From the NCBI GenBank assembly GCA_027605045.1, contig JAQFWX010000190.1, forward strand, positions 1-58,976: 58,976 nucleotides of DNA, written 5' to 3'. Of this stretch, positions 34,967 through 46,928 are shown one piece after another. Position 1 is the first letter of the stretch. Every line of letters begins with the position of its first letter. This DNA is from Phallus indusiatus (lineage: Eukaryota > Basidiomycota > Agaricomycetes > Phallales > Phallaceae). A program made the position numbers and the translations under genes. Under the pieces are notes generated by a model. That model worked only from the letters and a program-made list of their open reading frames with translations, did no database searches and was not told where the DNA came from.

Positions 34967-37733
34967 TCAATGAAACGAGATCTCCCAAACTCTAACGCTT
35001 CCATCGGCACCTCCGCCTAGCAGCTTCCCTTTCCCATTTTCGACCGATTTCGGTACCCAGGCAACACGCCATGCACCGTTTGGGATTGCATTTTTAATGG
35101 CAATAATTTTCAATGGCTTTTGAATTATTTTTCAGTACGACTAGAGAAATGTGTAATTCAACCCTTCTTACCTTGGTAACATCCCAGACATATATATGAG
35201 TATCAAGCGATGCCGATGCGATATGAGCACCATCGGGTGTCCATGCGAGACAATGAATTCTTGACGAGTGGTGCGTCCATGTAGAAATCACCGCCTAGCG
35301 AAGAAGGAACGCGATCAAAAACGTTGCTAGAAACAATCGGCAGCGACCATTTACCTTACGCTCTTTAGTATCATACACGACTATCTTGCCGGCGCTCTAG
35401 CGATAAGCGTACCGTCGTTAATAGATTCATTTACTTTTATGCGTAGCTTCTTGGGCACTCACATCTCCAGCGGCAAGCAATTCTCCATTTGGGCTAAAGC
35501 TCACCGCAGTAACTGCGCCTTTCTGCGCTTCAGCAAGTTCACCTGACTCCGTAAGCGTTCCATTGCTGTTCCAGAGATAAAGACGTATCTTCTTATCCTG
35601 CAACAACGACGAAAATAGATCGTCAAGCGACTTTCTTAAGCGAGATTCTGAAGTCAGGGCAACTTACTTCTCCGCCTACAGCAACAATATTGCTCATGGA
35701 GACAGCAATTGACGCGCAGTTGTACTTCAGGGGCAGTGATGTTACTTTTTGCGTTCCACGAAGCACCTCTATGCTAGCAAGGCCAGCCACGAATATATGT
35801 CCATCCGAAAGATTAGCGGCAATCGATTTAGCTTGAGATGAGAGCGGATATATAGACCTACAGAAAACCAGCACAACAGTGAGAAGAGGGTATTGGTGTG
35901 CATCAGAATGGACCACCCACGATGAAAATGAAGCAGCTGCCTTTATACCAACGTTGATTTCACGTACGTTGTCATCAACACCGACACTGCAGATATTTTG
36001 TTGATGACCGGACATGTCGATGATTAGACCGGTGTATCCCGCTCCGGTTACATGTGCAAAGCCTTGAGTGGGATCGGCATCAGAAGGCTCGTCCAACGAT
36101 AAACCATGAACCTTCCCATCTGATGAACCGACGAAGAACGAAGGTGGGTCTTCAAGTAAAGTCCCAGCCGTTATGGATTTAACCGGGGCCTTTATTAGTC
36201 GTGACGTGAGTGCTATGGTCCAGAGAAGAAGATAAGGTGAGACCTAGTTTACATACCTCTATAGCCCTAACAGGTTTATCACCTACTCGCGGATCGAAGG
36301 CGTTGAGAACCCCTGCGAAATTTAGACTTATAATAATATTGGAACTGGTCCATGTGTTTCCAAGTTGATGGTTTTCAACACCAGTGCCAAGTTGCCAGAT
36401 GGTCGTTGGCTTAGCTGCTTCGACATCCCCTATTCAGACGAAGAAAAACAATTAGGAGAAATAACTCGAGCGCAAAATCAACAAGACAAACATAATTTGA
36501 CGCTGCAGTCTCCCGAAGAAGTGACGATAGATTTACTATCTGGCGACCAAGCCGATGCAAACTGAAAGCGAGGAAAACCGGTCAGTCAGCTACCGGCCCC
36601 CCGTAGAAGAAAGTTACTTGCTTACAATTGTTCCTTTGTGGGCTGTTTTGTTGTTTGAATCTACAAGCTCTGCGCTTTGATCACCAGATGTGCCATCCCA
36701 TACAAACAGGCGGTAATCAGCGCCTCCAGATACGAAGTGGCTTCCTGATGGAGCATACGCAACTGTGTGTACGAAATTTGTGTGGCCTTTAAGAGTCTAT
36801 AACATTTGTTTGCGTAATTTTGTCTTCCAAGTTGACAAGAATGTTACCTTAAGGTACTTGTAAGGTGCTCCTATAAGACAACTATTCAACTGACATACAA
36901 TGATACTTTGAACTGTCTACCGACCTGTATAGAAGACAATGGTACCATCGTCACTCGCCGTAGCAGCACGAAAAGGTCGTTGATGTCTCATAGCGACCGC
37001 ATTTATAGCTTTGCTGTGGCCTATAATTTCGCCCGAAGAAGAACCAGTGTCAAATTGAAATACATGTCCGAATCTGACCAAACAACTCAGTTGTAGCACA
37101 ATGACCAAATACGAAATAACTACTTCTCGCGACCATCGCCAACTGCTATGAGCCGTTTACTTTCACCATCCCAAGACAGATCGTTTCTAAGAAGGAATAT
37201 CCACAAACAAGATAAAACGGATAGATTAAACACATACGAACATTCTCCCACCAAGTGCTTTAGTCTCGGTTTTCAAGATTTGCTCCGATCCAGCGACATC
37301 CCATATCCTCACTATGCGGCAGATCGTTCAGATGCTGTTGCCCGCGTTGACTGACAGAATGAATTGAACATACCATTCCCTTGAATATCGGCGGAAGCAG
37401 CATAATATCCTGAAGGTGAAAAACGTGCGACTGTGGTGGCGTGAACATGTTGACTGTAGACAATATCATTCGCTGAATTCTGATAACATAGCACATGAGC
37501 TATGTCTGCAGCATCCGTAGAAGTGTGTTCGTACTTTCAGATCCCTGATCTACAACCGACGGACAGATTGTTAGATGACTTCCATCTTTCGATCGCTCAA
37601 TGAAAGTAATACAAACTATAATGCATCGTCCATTTGCGTATATGATCTTATCACCGTGCGTACCAATCTTGGTCGACGTTCCTCGCGTCGTTACGGGATT
37701 TGGAGGATATACACGGATAAATCGCGATGACAT
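34967..37733 (-). CDS. AIP1: Actin-interacting protein 1 (AIP1/WDR1), WD40
   Basis: The protein starts MSSRFIRVYPPNPVTTRGTS with TKIGTHGDKIIYANGRCIIV, then HATTVARFSPSGYYAASADI, IIGHSKAINAVAMRHQRPFR, ATASDDGTIVFYTG, TLKGHTNFVHTVAYAPSGSH and YRLFVWDGTSGDQ. Further repeats follow, such as SRIHCLAWTPDGAHIASASL with DTHIYVWDVTK. It ends in AWRVAWVPKSVENGKGKLLG followed by GGADGSVRVWEI and a stop at 34967-34969. This is the two-propeller AIP1 fold of about 600 residues. It binds cofilin-decorated actin filaments and promotes their disassembly in cortical patches. Many short introns interrupt it. An upstream in-frame ATG at 37763 is possible, but MSSRF gives the usual N-terminal length. Confidence 0.9.
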
Positions 37734-37763
37734 TGCTTCAGGATTAAATTCGAGGGCCTTCAA

Positions 37764-39400
37764 AGGCTGTTACAACTGTGCTTATAAGCTGTTAGACGTT
37801 GTTACCGTGCGCGGTTAAATCTGTAGTCTAACTGCGACCGCAGACCGCGCCGCTTAGTAAGAGTGAGTGTTTACGGAGCTGTGTTTCATTCCACTCGTCT
37901 ATGCTCATGAACGTGGTATTATCGGGCTAGATTGTTTGTCTAACCTGACCATGAACGGATGTTTCCATGAATGTTTATATTCCCCCAAAAGTGTATGTTT
38001 TTGTACTGACTATCGTTCTTTTCGCCAGAAATCGACACGAATGGTCTTGTTACTCGCAATGACTTTGTTCGGCTAGAAAAACAAACAATATACAATCTCC
38101 AATTGTTCTTCTGGTCATATGAAACTGTAGTTTTTTTTTCACAGGCTAAGACATAGTATCAAAATTCCACCGCCCAGCAGTGATTCTCGACCGCTTTCTA
38201 CCGCGTTTCTTTTGGTGCATGCACACTGGTTTCGCGATGGCTTCCTCCTCCCGCTCTTACCAGAAGATTCCTTTGGGATGTCCAATCTGTCAACACTGCT
38301 ATATTACCATCGTGACCGAGGATCTCGAGGATCCCCGACATTCTCTGGTTCAGCGCTGGGACGTTTCGCGGACAAATGTGCTTCTCGGCCAATTCTCAAC
38401 AAATCGGTATTGACATGCGTCTTTTTCATGAAGCCTTGCCGGAACCATCAAAAAACCCGCTTACACAGTATGACGTCGCCTACGGACTTGGCTGATTTGT
38501 TCCTTATGGTGTTCATCTGCTACGATGCTATAATGACGCTGGTTTTTATAATGACGTTGAACTGTCAAGTTTTACATTTGGGTAAGCATTGCGGTGTTAA
38601 GACCTATTCAGACTCAGTGCTAATCATTCAGCAGTTGGTTATTTTGGCACATATGCTTCGAGAGATGAACTTAAACTGACATCTCAACGATTGTTGTTAA
38701 GCCAGAGAAACATTTCCCCGCTCTTTAGAAAAATGTTTTTGCATTCTACGATAGTTGACAGGCGCTCACCTCCAATTCAATGATCAGTCAAAATACGGAC
38801 ACTTCGTTCATGAATTTCCAATCGTCTTCCTTGTCACCAATAACCAAGTCTATATTATTATTCCTTGGCCATTAAGTACGCCTATCGTTTCGTCGCTATG
38901 AAGTTTAGATGTTAAGAAGCTTGGAAGAAGGACATTTGAATTTGACACGCTCTCCGCATATCCAACGGCATGTCTACATTAGTATGACAGTGAGCACATT
39001 ATGCTGTTGCTCTTGCTGTCTATCAGTCATCACTAGTACGTCTACATATTCTTAGCAAACAATTCACGCTCACTCGCATAATTCTATTATATCAAACAGG
39101 CATAATCGGCTCGGGGAATGATTCATGAAAGACCTACCTTAATCCCGTATAGAATAGGAACTTCGATTTATGACACTGGACCGGTTGACAGGAAAACAAC
39201 CTTGTATTTGCGATGAAAAATCAACACCATTCATGTTTTCTTATTCTATGATTTCATTTACGACTTCGGAGCAGCGAATTGACAGATAGTATTTAGCCTT
39301 GACATCCTGAATTTCACTGCGGCCCTTTAGGAATATGAAACCTCGAACAGATGTCCTCGGCCCATTCAGTCCTCCAGTGCCTTGGAGCGTTCTTCTTTGC
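37764..39400. other. Intergenic with a possible degraded coding remnant
   Basis: About 1.6 kb between AIP1 and the hydrophobin. The only coding-like signal is at 38180-38784 and is described separately. The remainder has no open frame of note. Confidence 0.45.
38180..38784 (+). pseudogene. Possible degraded gene of unknown family
   Basis: Protein-like stretches appear in more than one plus frame: IPDILWFSAGTFRGQMCFSA, then IGIDMRLFHEALPEPSKNPL with TQYDVAYGLG and a stop. Next come PYGVHLLRCYNDAGFYNDVE and LSSFTFG, then, beyond a GTAAGC...CAG intron, VGYFGTYASRDELKLTSQRL to a stop near 38780. An in-frame stop separates the first two blocks, so it looks like a broken gene or a mis-split exon. 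I do not recognise the family. Confidence 0.25.
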
Positions 39401-39410
39401 ATATAAAAAA
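39401..39410 (+). promoter_or_regulatory. TATA box of the hydrophobin gene
   Basis: ATATAAAAAA preceded by C lies 90 bases upstream of the ATG at 39500, typical of highly expressed hydrophobin promoters. Confidence 0.55.
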
Positions 39411-39499
39411 GAGGGTATCTAGGTGTCCAGTTTCCCCAGTTCAGAAACACCCTTCGAACTTAATCTCTCAAGCTTACTCTCAAAACCCCTGCAGTGGAA

Positions 39500-39997
39500 A
39501 TGAAAGTCTTCACTCCTCTCGTTCTTTTGGCTGCTTTAGCAACAGCTGCACCATCCCCCCAAAGCATCTCCCAATGCAACACAGGTAACATTTCTGTCGC
39601 TCATGTATCAAGATCTCACCATTGACATAACCGCTTTTCTTCAGGGTCTATGGTTTGCTGCAACAGTGTTCAAAGCTCTCAAAGTAGTCCAGTTGCATCT
39701 CTTTTAGGTCTCCTTGGCATCGCAGTCGGCAGCGTAGGAGCCCAGGTCGGTTTGGGATGCACTCCAATCACCGTTATGTCAGTATTCTATTGATGTTAAT
39801 ATTATAAGAGAAAATACTTATAAGAATTTACTTACGATAGTGGTGTTGGCGGTTCTACTTGCACTGCACAAGCTGTGTGCTGTACCGGAAATGCATTTGG
39901 TGGCTTGGTATGCGACTTTTTCTTCATCTTATAGTATACAAGTTATTGAGCTTCGATATGACAGATTAATCTGGGTTGCAATGCTATAAATCTCTGA
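39500..39997 (+). CDS. Class I hydrophobin
   Basis: Four exons joined at GT/AG sites give a signal peptide (MKVFTPLVLLAALATAAPS), then SQCNTGSMVCCNSVQSSQSS, LGLLGIAVGSVGAQVGLGCT, PITVIGVGGSTCTAQAVCCT and GNAFGGLINLGCNAINL, with the stop at 39995-39997. The eight cysteines fall in the C-CC-C-C-CC-C pattern with class I spacing (a long loop between CC and the fourth C), total about 105 residues. Hydrophobins are secreted and self-assemble into amphipathic rodlet layers on aerial hyphae, spores and fruit bodies. It is a complete gene with its own TATA box, convergent with SKT5. Confidence 0.95.
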
Positions 39998-40844
39998 GCT
40001 TTCAACTGTTCTACCACTTTTTGAATAAATATATAAGTTAAACCATTACAAAGATCACTTAAGTGAAAACAGCTCACGCCCAAGTTTCAACATCTTGATT
40101 TGGGATCATCAACATATTGACATGTAAATTATGAACACAGCATACAAACGCTATAACATCCTAATCTCGACATACAAATTTACACTGATAATAGATATAT
40201 TCTTATGAAACAACGACATAACATTAGAAAAATTATTTTTTGCGATTATGGTATGCTACGTGAGACGATGAAGACAGTCGTAAGAAGTCACGGAAAAAAA
40301 GGAAAATAATGCAAGTCTGTTTGATTGATGGTCGTAAAGAAAGAAAAAGGACAAGGCAAGGAAGAATTGAGAGAGGGACGGAAAACATGAAGCAAAGAAA
40401 AATAAATTGTCCTAAGTGAATAGTCATACTCTTCCCGCTTAGTATCTCTGATGTGTTAATGAAAGAGAACACTACAGTGGAAAGACCTGAGTAAGACTTT
40501 TTCAAATTAATTGTGTGGCTTTGAATGCACCCTCTCTGTACTCTGTATAATCAATCATAACCAGTCCCGATCTACGTCCACGAAAGTCGAAAAGATTGGG
40601 GCTGAGAAGAGAAAAACAACAACCTCACTGAGACCCGGAGGCTCGCAAAAATGACCCAATAAGTTAACGTATTATTAAGATAATTTGTCAAAAGATTGAC
40701 CCAAGAAGCAAGACGAACGAGCGGCATCGATTTGGATAAATAGGAGAAGAAAGAAAAAGAAAAAAGGAAGTAAAGGATGCACGACGTGAGGCGGATTAGC
40801 GACATAAAAACTCAATGGTATAACGCTTCTCTCCCACGAAAAAT
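39998..40844. other. Convergent 3' region between hydrophobin and SKT5
   Basis: About 850 bases containing the two 3' UTRs. Purine-rich runs near 40330-40400 and 40745-40775 generate open but low-complexity minus frames with no domain. Confidence 0.5.
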
Positions 40845-43767
40845 TTACATTATAATACATTCCTTTTCTTCGGCTTTGGCTGAGCTAAACCCAAGCTCAG
40901 CGAATGTTGTATTAGTATTCCGGGGTGCTGGCGGATTCGAGAAAGCATCGGGTCCAGACGGGGGAGGAGGACCTTGATTAGGAGGAGGCGGGCCGCCGCC
41001 GCCTTCCTGTCTTCTACCCGGTGGGCGTCCAGCCGCGCGAGTCTGCTGAATACCGGAGCCAGATGAAGGATATGGTTGTCGTGCTGGACTAGTACTTTTC
41101 CCGCCTACTGGTTGTCCCTGCTGTGATGGCGGAGGTCCATCCGTCAATGTGTACCTTTTCAAATCACTGAATTGGCGTGGATGCTGACCAGCGCCGGGGG
41201 GACCTTGACCTTGCCCACCAAGAGTCTGTGCATGATGAGGAGGTCCATGAGGGTAGGGTCCATGAGCTTGAGCCGGCTGGGCATGAGAGGATTGGGGACC
41301 TGGAGCAGGAGGTTCTGATAAAGGACCTGGACTTTGTCGAAGCGGTCGTTGTTGTTGCTGCTGCTGCTGTTGATGCTGGTGCGGCTGAGGAGCATAATTT
41401 GATGGGGGAGGTACATCTGATTCCTCTCCGATCATGGGCATGCCGTTAGCCTGAGCTTTGACTTTACTCAGCACATCGGTGCGTCCGTTAGAGCCAGCAA
41501 CTCTACCTGCAGCCTCGGCATTCGCTTTAGCTTGGCTCCTACGACGGACAAGTCTATCGTCTGTAATCTTCTCATGTTCAGACCTGGATAACATCTGAGG
41601 CGAAGGCTGCGATAAAGCCGCGAGTCGGTCTGGTGCATCAGTGTTTCCGTGAGAAATAGCCTAGACAAGGAAGGCCTCAGGACAACGGGCAATCAAATTG
41701 AAAAAGATTATTCGACAAACCTTCTCATACCAAGCCTTAGCTGCTTCAACATTTTTAGTAGTGCCAATTCCGACTTCCGCATAATAGCCCATTGCGAATT
41801 CGGCGCTTGGTAGACCTTTTAGTGCCGCCTAAGAGAAATGTTTAATAAATGATGACAACAAATGTAGAAAATTGAGGAACCTTTTCGGCAAACACATAAG
41901 CAAGATTTTCATCTTTTTCAAAGGCACCTTCAGCTCCGCAAAGGAACCATTTGGAAAGTGCCATATCGGCTTCCGCTTCACCTTGTTGTGAGGCGAGTCT
42001 GTTTTTTTAATTTCACATGTGCAATGTAATCAGGAAAACATTCGAAAACACGATTCTTTTTAAAGAAAAAGAAATACTTACGAATACCATTGAACGCTCA
42101 TTAACGCATCAGCCTCGAAAGGAGCGATGGCGTATTCGTACGCGTGACCCAATTTGTACTGGGCGGGCGCAAAACCAAGATATGCAGCTTTTTCAATATA
42201 TTTTCTTGCTTCGGTCACAGGACTGCCATTAGGAGGTATTAGAGCCAAAGTGAAAAAGAGAGATTCGGGGACGGTGACTTGGGAGAATTCATTGAGAAGC
42301 AGGAGACCATAGACGTAAGCTGGTTGAGGGGTTTCGATAGTTGAAAGATTGGCAGCTTTGTAGAGGAGAGGGAGAGCTTCATGATGTGAAGGTGGTAGGT
42401 TAAGTTGACCAAGAAGATGTGCCATGCCCAGCCGCTGTGTCGCAATTGTGTTAGTTTAGTCATTCAGGGACGTACAATCGAAGCTACTTAAACTCACATA
42501 AAAACAACTCTCAACGTTAGCACGCATTCCACGTTCGAAAGAATCACGGGCGCGATTGATGTCACCCACGGTTTCGTAGTCTCGTCCGATTTTAAACCAT
42601 GCTTTTGCCCATCCAGCACGGGAGGCCGTCTCGAAATCACGGAACGCCTCCCGAGGGCTACGAGGTACTACATCTGAAGCGCAACCTGTGCTACACAGGA
42701 TACCGCGGAGGTATATAGCCTCTGGGACGGGTGGAGCTCCGGGGCTGAGCAAATTGCCAGCAAAGCAGAAGCGGCGCTATTTACAAGAACTCGCTGCTGC
42801 GGGTCCGTAACAGTTACGATACCAGTATCAGAGGGGGGATTGAGTCTATCTATGACGAAAATGACATCTCTAATCCAAGGCAAATGGGTATGTTGAGTGG
42901 GATTTGGTGGTAGAGTACGCTGGGCATCGATTAGTGTTTCGAGAGTGGGGATGGGAGCGGTGAGATCTGGGATTTTGGGAGTGGAAGGGTGACTTCTAGG
43001 ACCGCGGTTTAAATTGAGATGCTCCATTGGTGGTGGAAAGGAGGTGGAAGAGTTCGGTGGTGGGTAAAAAGGAGGCTGAGCATACCCGATGGGAGGTGAC
43101 TGTAACGGGGGGACAAAACCTCCTGGGCCTGGACCTACATTGGGACCAGGCGCGCCTTGAGGCGGCGCGTAAGATGCAGCCGAGTGTCTGGATACATTAT
43201 TGGGGTGGTAGCCGTACGACGAGTCTGGACGAGCAAAGCCGCCGGGGTAACCGACGGCGCCTGGTAACGGACCAGCGGGCGGGGGATGCAACGGTACAGA
43301 TGGTGATCGATATTGATCTATGGGGCCATAAGGAGGACCGCGAGATTGATGAGGATAAGGAGGATGAGGTGAATACGACCGCTGTTGTTGGGGATAAGCA
43401 TAGGACATTTGCGCAGACGGTGCCAAGGCTGCGTCGTCGAGTGTTCGAGTAATCTAAAATGAATGAAAAAAAAAAAGAAAAAAATAAACCGCCAGAAACA
43501 CAGAGAGGAAGAGAAAATGGAAGTTTAGATTAAAGTAGTGATTTAAGTGACCAGCTGTCGGTCTTTAATAAGTATGACACATACATCTGCGGGTAAAGAT
43601 GGCATGATCCTTTCTGGCATCGGCGCAAACAGCGGATGAGTCCGGGAATCGGGACGATAGTCAGGAGGAAGAGGTGGAACGGGAGGTCTTGCGTTGCCCG
43701 TTGACTGCGAAGGACGATGAGATGAGCTCACACTAGGATGAGGAGGTAAAGGCGGTGGAAGTGACAT
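40845..43767 (-). CDS. SKT5: Chitin synthase III activator Skt5/Chs4-like, Sel1 repeats, CaaX tail
   Basis: The start MSLPPPLPPHPSVSSSHRPS opens a long Pro/Gly/Tyr-rich N-terminus. Then IPTLETLIDAQRTLPPNPTQ leads into Sel1-like repeats: PEAIYLRGILCSTG, AFRDFETASRAGWAKAWFKI then GRDYE, ALPLLYKAANLST, ARKYIEKAAYLGFAPAQYKL then GHAYE, LASQQGEAEADMALSKW and AAKAWYEKAISHGN. A glutamine/proline-rich tail ends in CIIM, a CaaX prenylation signal. Skt5 proteins recruit and activate chitin synthase III at sites of growth, and farnesylation is known for yeast Chs4. Oddity: frame continuity between the DPQQRVLVNSAASALLAI helix and PGAPPVPEAIYLRG needs one extra base at the G4 run at 42741-42744, so an indel or sequence error is likely there. 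Confidence 0.85.
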
Positions 43768-45425
43768 TGGGAGTGGAAATTACGATGCATGATGACTAAG
43801 CCAGGAATCTCGGATGTAACAATAACAATAAGCTTTAGTTTTGTTTGTTCTTTGTGTTCTTTGCAGCAGTGTATATTATTGCGACGACTATTTGTGCACG
43901 GCTTTTCCCATTCAACTCCCCAAGCTCAAGATTCGCAACCGAAGAAAGATGGCGTTTTATTGAATGTTGGCATTGAGTTGGCAACTCGCCGATTCGTCGA
44001 GGACGAAAAGAACGTGCGAGCAGATTCTAATAGTACCTTGCTCCTTGCTCGGAGACGATGAAATTGGTTTACAGCCATGGGAAATTGCGGACGCCGACCC
44101 CGTCCAATCAGGCCGCAAAGATCAGCTTTTGACGAGTGATGTACTGATAAATCAATCCTACTCATAGATCTTCAGTGCACTAATATACAAAGACAAGACA
44201 TCTGCAACAAATATTGCATGAAACCTTGTTAGTCCGCCACACCTGTCATGTACGTTCTTTTGCTTATCATTGATTTATACCCAAATCTAATCGATCTTCC
44301 AATGAAGCTGGCACTGGCACTCCACACTAGTGACACACGTACACATACGTTACTACCATCATCATCACAAGCTCAGGCTGTTTGTAACTGGTACAACTTT
44401 AGCATCGGGTTACATATACGCCGGATCTCAAAAGGTTCCCATCGACGTACACGGACGTGTATCTGGAAATTTCTCAGACTCCGGCTCGGATTAACTGATT
44501 TATTCATGACGTTCATACCCTGCATGGAGGGTTTGTCCTGAACTTCCCCAAAGTTTTATTTTTACATCTACCTTTGAGCGAGGCGACCGTCCGAGAGTCT
44601 GACAAGGGCCTCTGAGGGCCCCAGCGCATGTTTTGCCACTTCAATTCGAAATATCAAGATTCGACTCATCTTACCACAATTATGCTTGTTTTATGAAGAA
44701 TGGCCGGCAACAACAGCCTCTTGATATTGCAAGGAGTACCTCTGTATATGATAATGTGTCCCTGATCGTGTGAGTTGCGTTAGTTGTTGCGAAATGACCG
44801 ACATAAAATAATATAAGCTCAGTTGCGAATAGAACAGCTACATTAATTGCCTGGACAAAACGGACCCACGGAGTAATGCGTTTCCTAAAGGTAAATAACG
44901 AATGTACAGCTCATGGATCTATAACGAATGTACAGCTCATGGATCTATAACGAATGTACAGCTCATGGATCTATAACGAATGTACAGCTCATGGATCTAT
45001 AACGAATGTACAGCTCATGGATCTATAACGATGATTTTGGGTTTATGCCCCGTAGTACCGGGGTAGATAATAATAAAAACAATATTGCCATGGACACTTG
45101 AACGCTACCGATTGAGGAGTAATATGAAGATTTGAGCCGGAAAGTACGCTGGTTTGGAATAACGATGCAGGGGTACCGAGGAAAATTACAAGGCGTTCAG
45201 GTTAGGTGCCAAAAGAACAATCATGTACGGAACTTCAAGATCGCCTTAAACGTGCGGTAGGAAATACTCTTCATGTTATACCTGCAACTTCTCTACCAAA
45301 TTGCGTACAAGGAAAGAACAAAGATAAAAGACAGTCAAAGTACTGAAAAGGACCGGCCTATGTTAAGAAATAATGATAACAACGACAATTTCAACTAAAA
45401 CAATCGCAATCGCTCTCCCCGAGGA
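43768..45425. other. Intergenic, contains a minisatellite
   Basis: About 1.7 kb between SKT5 and the secreted Ser-rich protein. Frames such as 43789-44061 and 44248-44541 (plus) show no domains. The only structured element is the 26-base tandem repeat at 44896-45031. Confidence 0.5.
44896..45031. repeat. 26-bp minisatellite, 5.2 perfect copies
   Basis: The unit starts TAACGAATGTACAGCTCATG and continues GATCTA. It repeats without a mismatch at 44896, 44922, 44948, 44974 and 45000, then breaks off after TAACGA at 45026-45031. Perfect identity indicates recent expansion by slippage or unequal exchange. The unit is not a multiple of three and lies outside any gene I can support. Confidence 0.97.
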
Positions 45426-46928
45426 TCAGTTATTTGAACTTGAAGCCGAAGATGCTGCGTCATTGCATTGTGTTTCTTGTTGGTCACATTGGCCTACCGA
45501 GAACCCCGCTCCACTGTTGGCCTGTCGAATTCGATGAGTGAACCCTGCACTTAGATCAAGCCAAAGGGCATAGTTATAGCTTACCGCATCCGCGCAGGTA
45601 TTATGTTGCACGCTACATGATCTTTGCAGGGCAGCCGAGAGCGTAAGGAAAGAATCGTTTCCTTCAACTTCAAATGCACGGCCACCTACTGTGACTGGTG
45701 GTGGTGCACCACCCACTAAACCTCAATGTAAGCCGAGGAAGAACAAACGGTCAAAAAACATTAAAAATGAGCGCTACTAACAGGAGCCTGTGAACGTTTG
45801 TAAATTTGCGCTTGAAGAATTGGAAGTCGATCCAGAAGAAGAACCGGTGGAGCCAGTAGAAGTTCCAGTAGACGTTCCGGTAGAAGACGGTGTAGCTGAG
45901 GATGAGGCGGACGAAGAAGGCAGCGAGGAAGAGACAGCAGAAGATTGTGATGAAGAGCCCTGCGACTGCGAAGTCGATGACGGCTGATCAATACTACAGG
46001 CATCACTACCACTTGGAATGGAGACCGCATTATTACTGCTTATGACCTGCAAAGCATAAAAAACGGAACGATACAAAGAATCTTTCTAAAAAAAGACAAA
46101 CCTGTTGAATTTCTTCTGCGGTTACATCTGGGACGAGAAGATTCTGAGTGAAGATACAGCCGACGGGATCGCTGAAGCAACAAGTAAATCAACGTCTTTC
46201 AAAAAAAAAAGGAATGAAATCAATGATTTACTTTGCATCATCACAAGTATTTCCCTTGCCCGTATTGTCATTCAGGTTTCCGGGGGCAAAAGTACCGGAC
46301 AGAATTGCTTCAGTAGCATTCCCACCTATGCTGTGAATTTGTTGGGCAAGAGTGAGAGCGATGGCTTTGTTGATAGCCGCCGCGTTAGACGAAGCTGGAT
46401 CCTGATGTTGCTGGAGAGCTGCTATCTCAGGATTGACAGCTTTGATGGACGTGCACGGATTAGATGCCAATCCGACGCTCCCAGTATTCCGTTCCAAAGC
46501 TCGATAGATAAGAGCGGCCGTCATGCCTCCTACATTTCCAGCAGCTTTGGCATTCGTGAAAGCTTGGTCAGCTGTGGCTTGTTGCAAGCAATCGGTATCC
46601 TTTTCAAACGACATCAACAAAATTACCAACGAAATTTGACACCAATTGGCTTACGGTAATAGACCCTTGTCCTGCAGCAGCCGCAGCATTTCCAAGAAGG
46701 CCAAAAACGGGATCAACGATTTGAGCAGGGTTATTCATATCCAGAAATGTTCTGACAGTGGTAATGAACTGCTCGTGTGAGTGCTCTGAACGAAATTTAG
46801 GTTCGTCTCTGGTACAAAAATGAGAGAAAATATTTACCTTGTGGCACTTCTTTTCGAATCAAAGGTAGTCCTAATGTCATTGAAACGAATGTTGCTGAGA
46901 AAAGCAGAGAGAAGCTTTTTGAGAACAT
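45426..46928 (-). CDS. Secreted Ser/Thr-rich protein with cysteine pairs, unknown function
   Basis: The start MFSKSFSLLFSATFVSMTLG is a signal peptide. It is followed by DPVFGLLGNAAAAAGQGSI, CLQQATADQAFTNAKAAGNV then GGMTAALIYRALERNT, NPCTSIKAVNPEIAALQQHQ then DPAS, LTLAQQIHSIGGNATEAILS then GTFAPG, DPVGCIFTQNLLVPDVTAEE and a Ser/Thr/Gly-rich stalk of about 70 residues. A last module reads SCSVQHNTCADAANSGAGFS then VGQCDQQETQCNDAA and SSASSSNN, with the stop at 45426. The layout (signal, helical Ala-rich domain, O-glycosylated stalk, C-x-x-Q-x-x-x-C pairs) is a recurring Agaricomycete secreted type, likely wall-associated. No enzyme signature is visible. Confidence 0.75.

Noticed and set aside
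41177..41449. Plus-strand 90-codon frame over the SKT5 tail
   Set aside because: Shadow of the Gln/Pro-rich coding sequence on the minus strand.
45790..45987. Acidic plus-strand frame rich in Glu/Asp
   Set aside because: It is the antisense of the Ser/Thr-rich stalk of the secreted protein; the composition is a mirror of that repeat.
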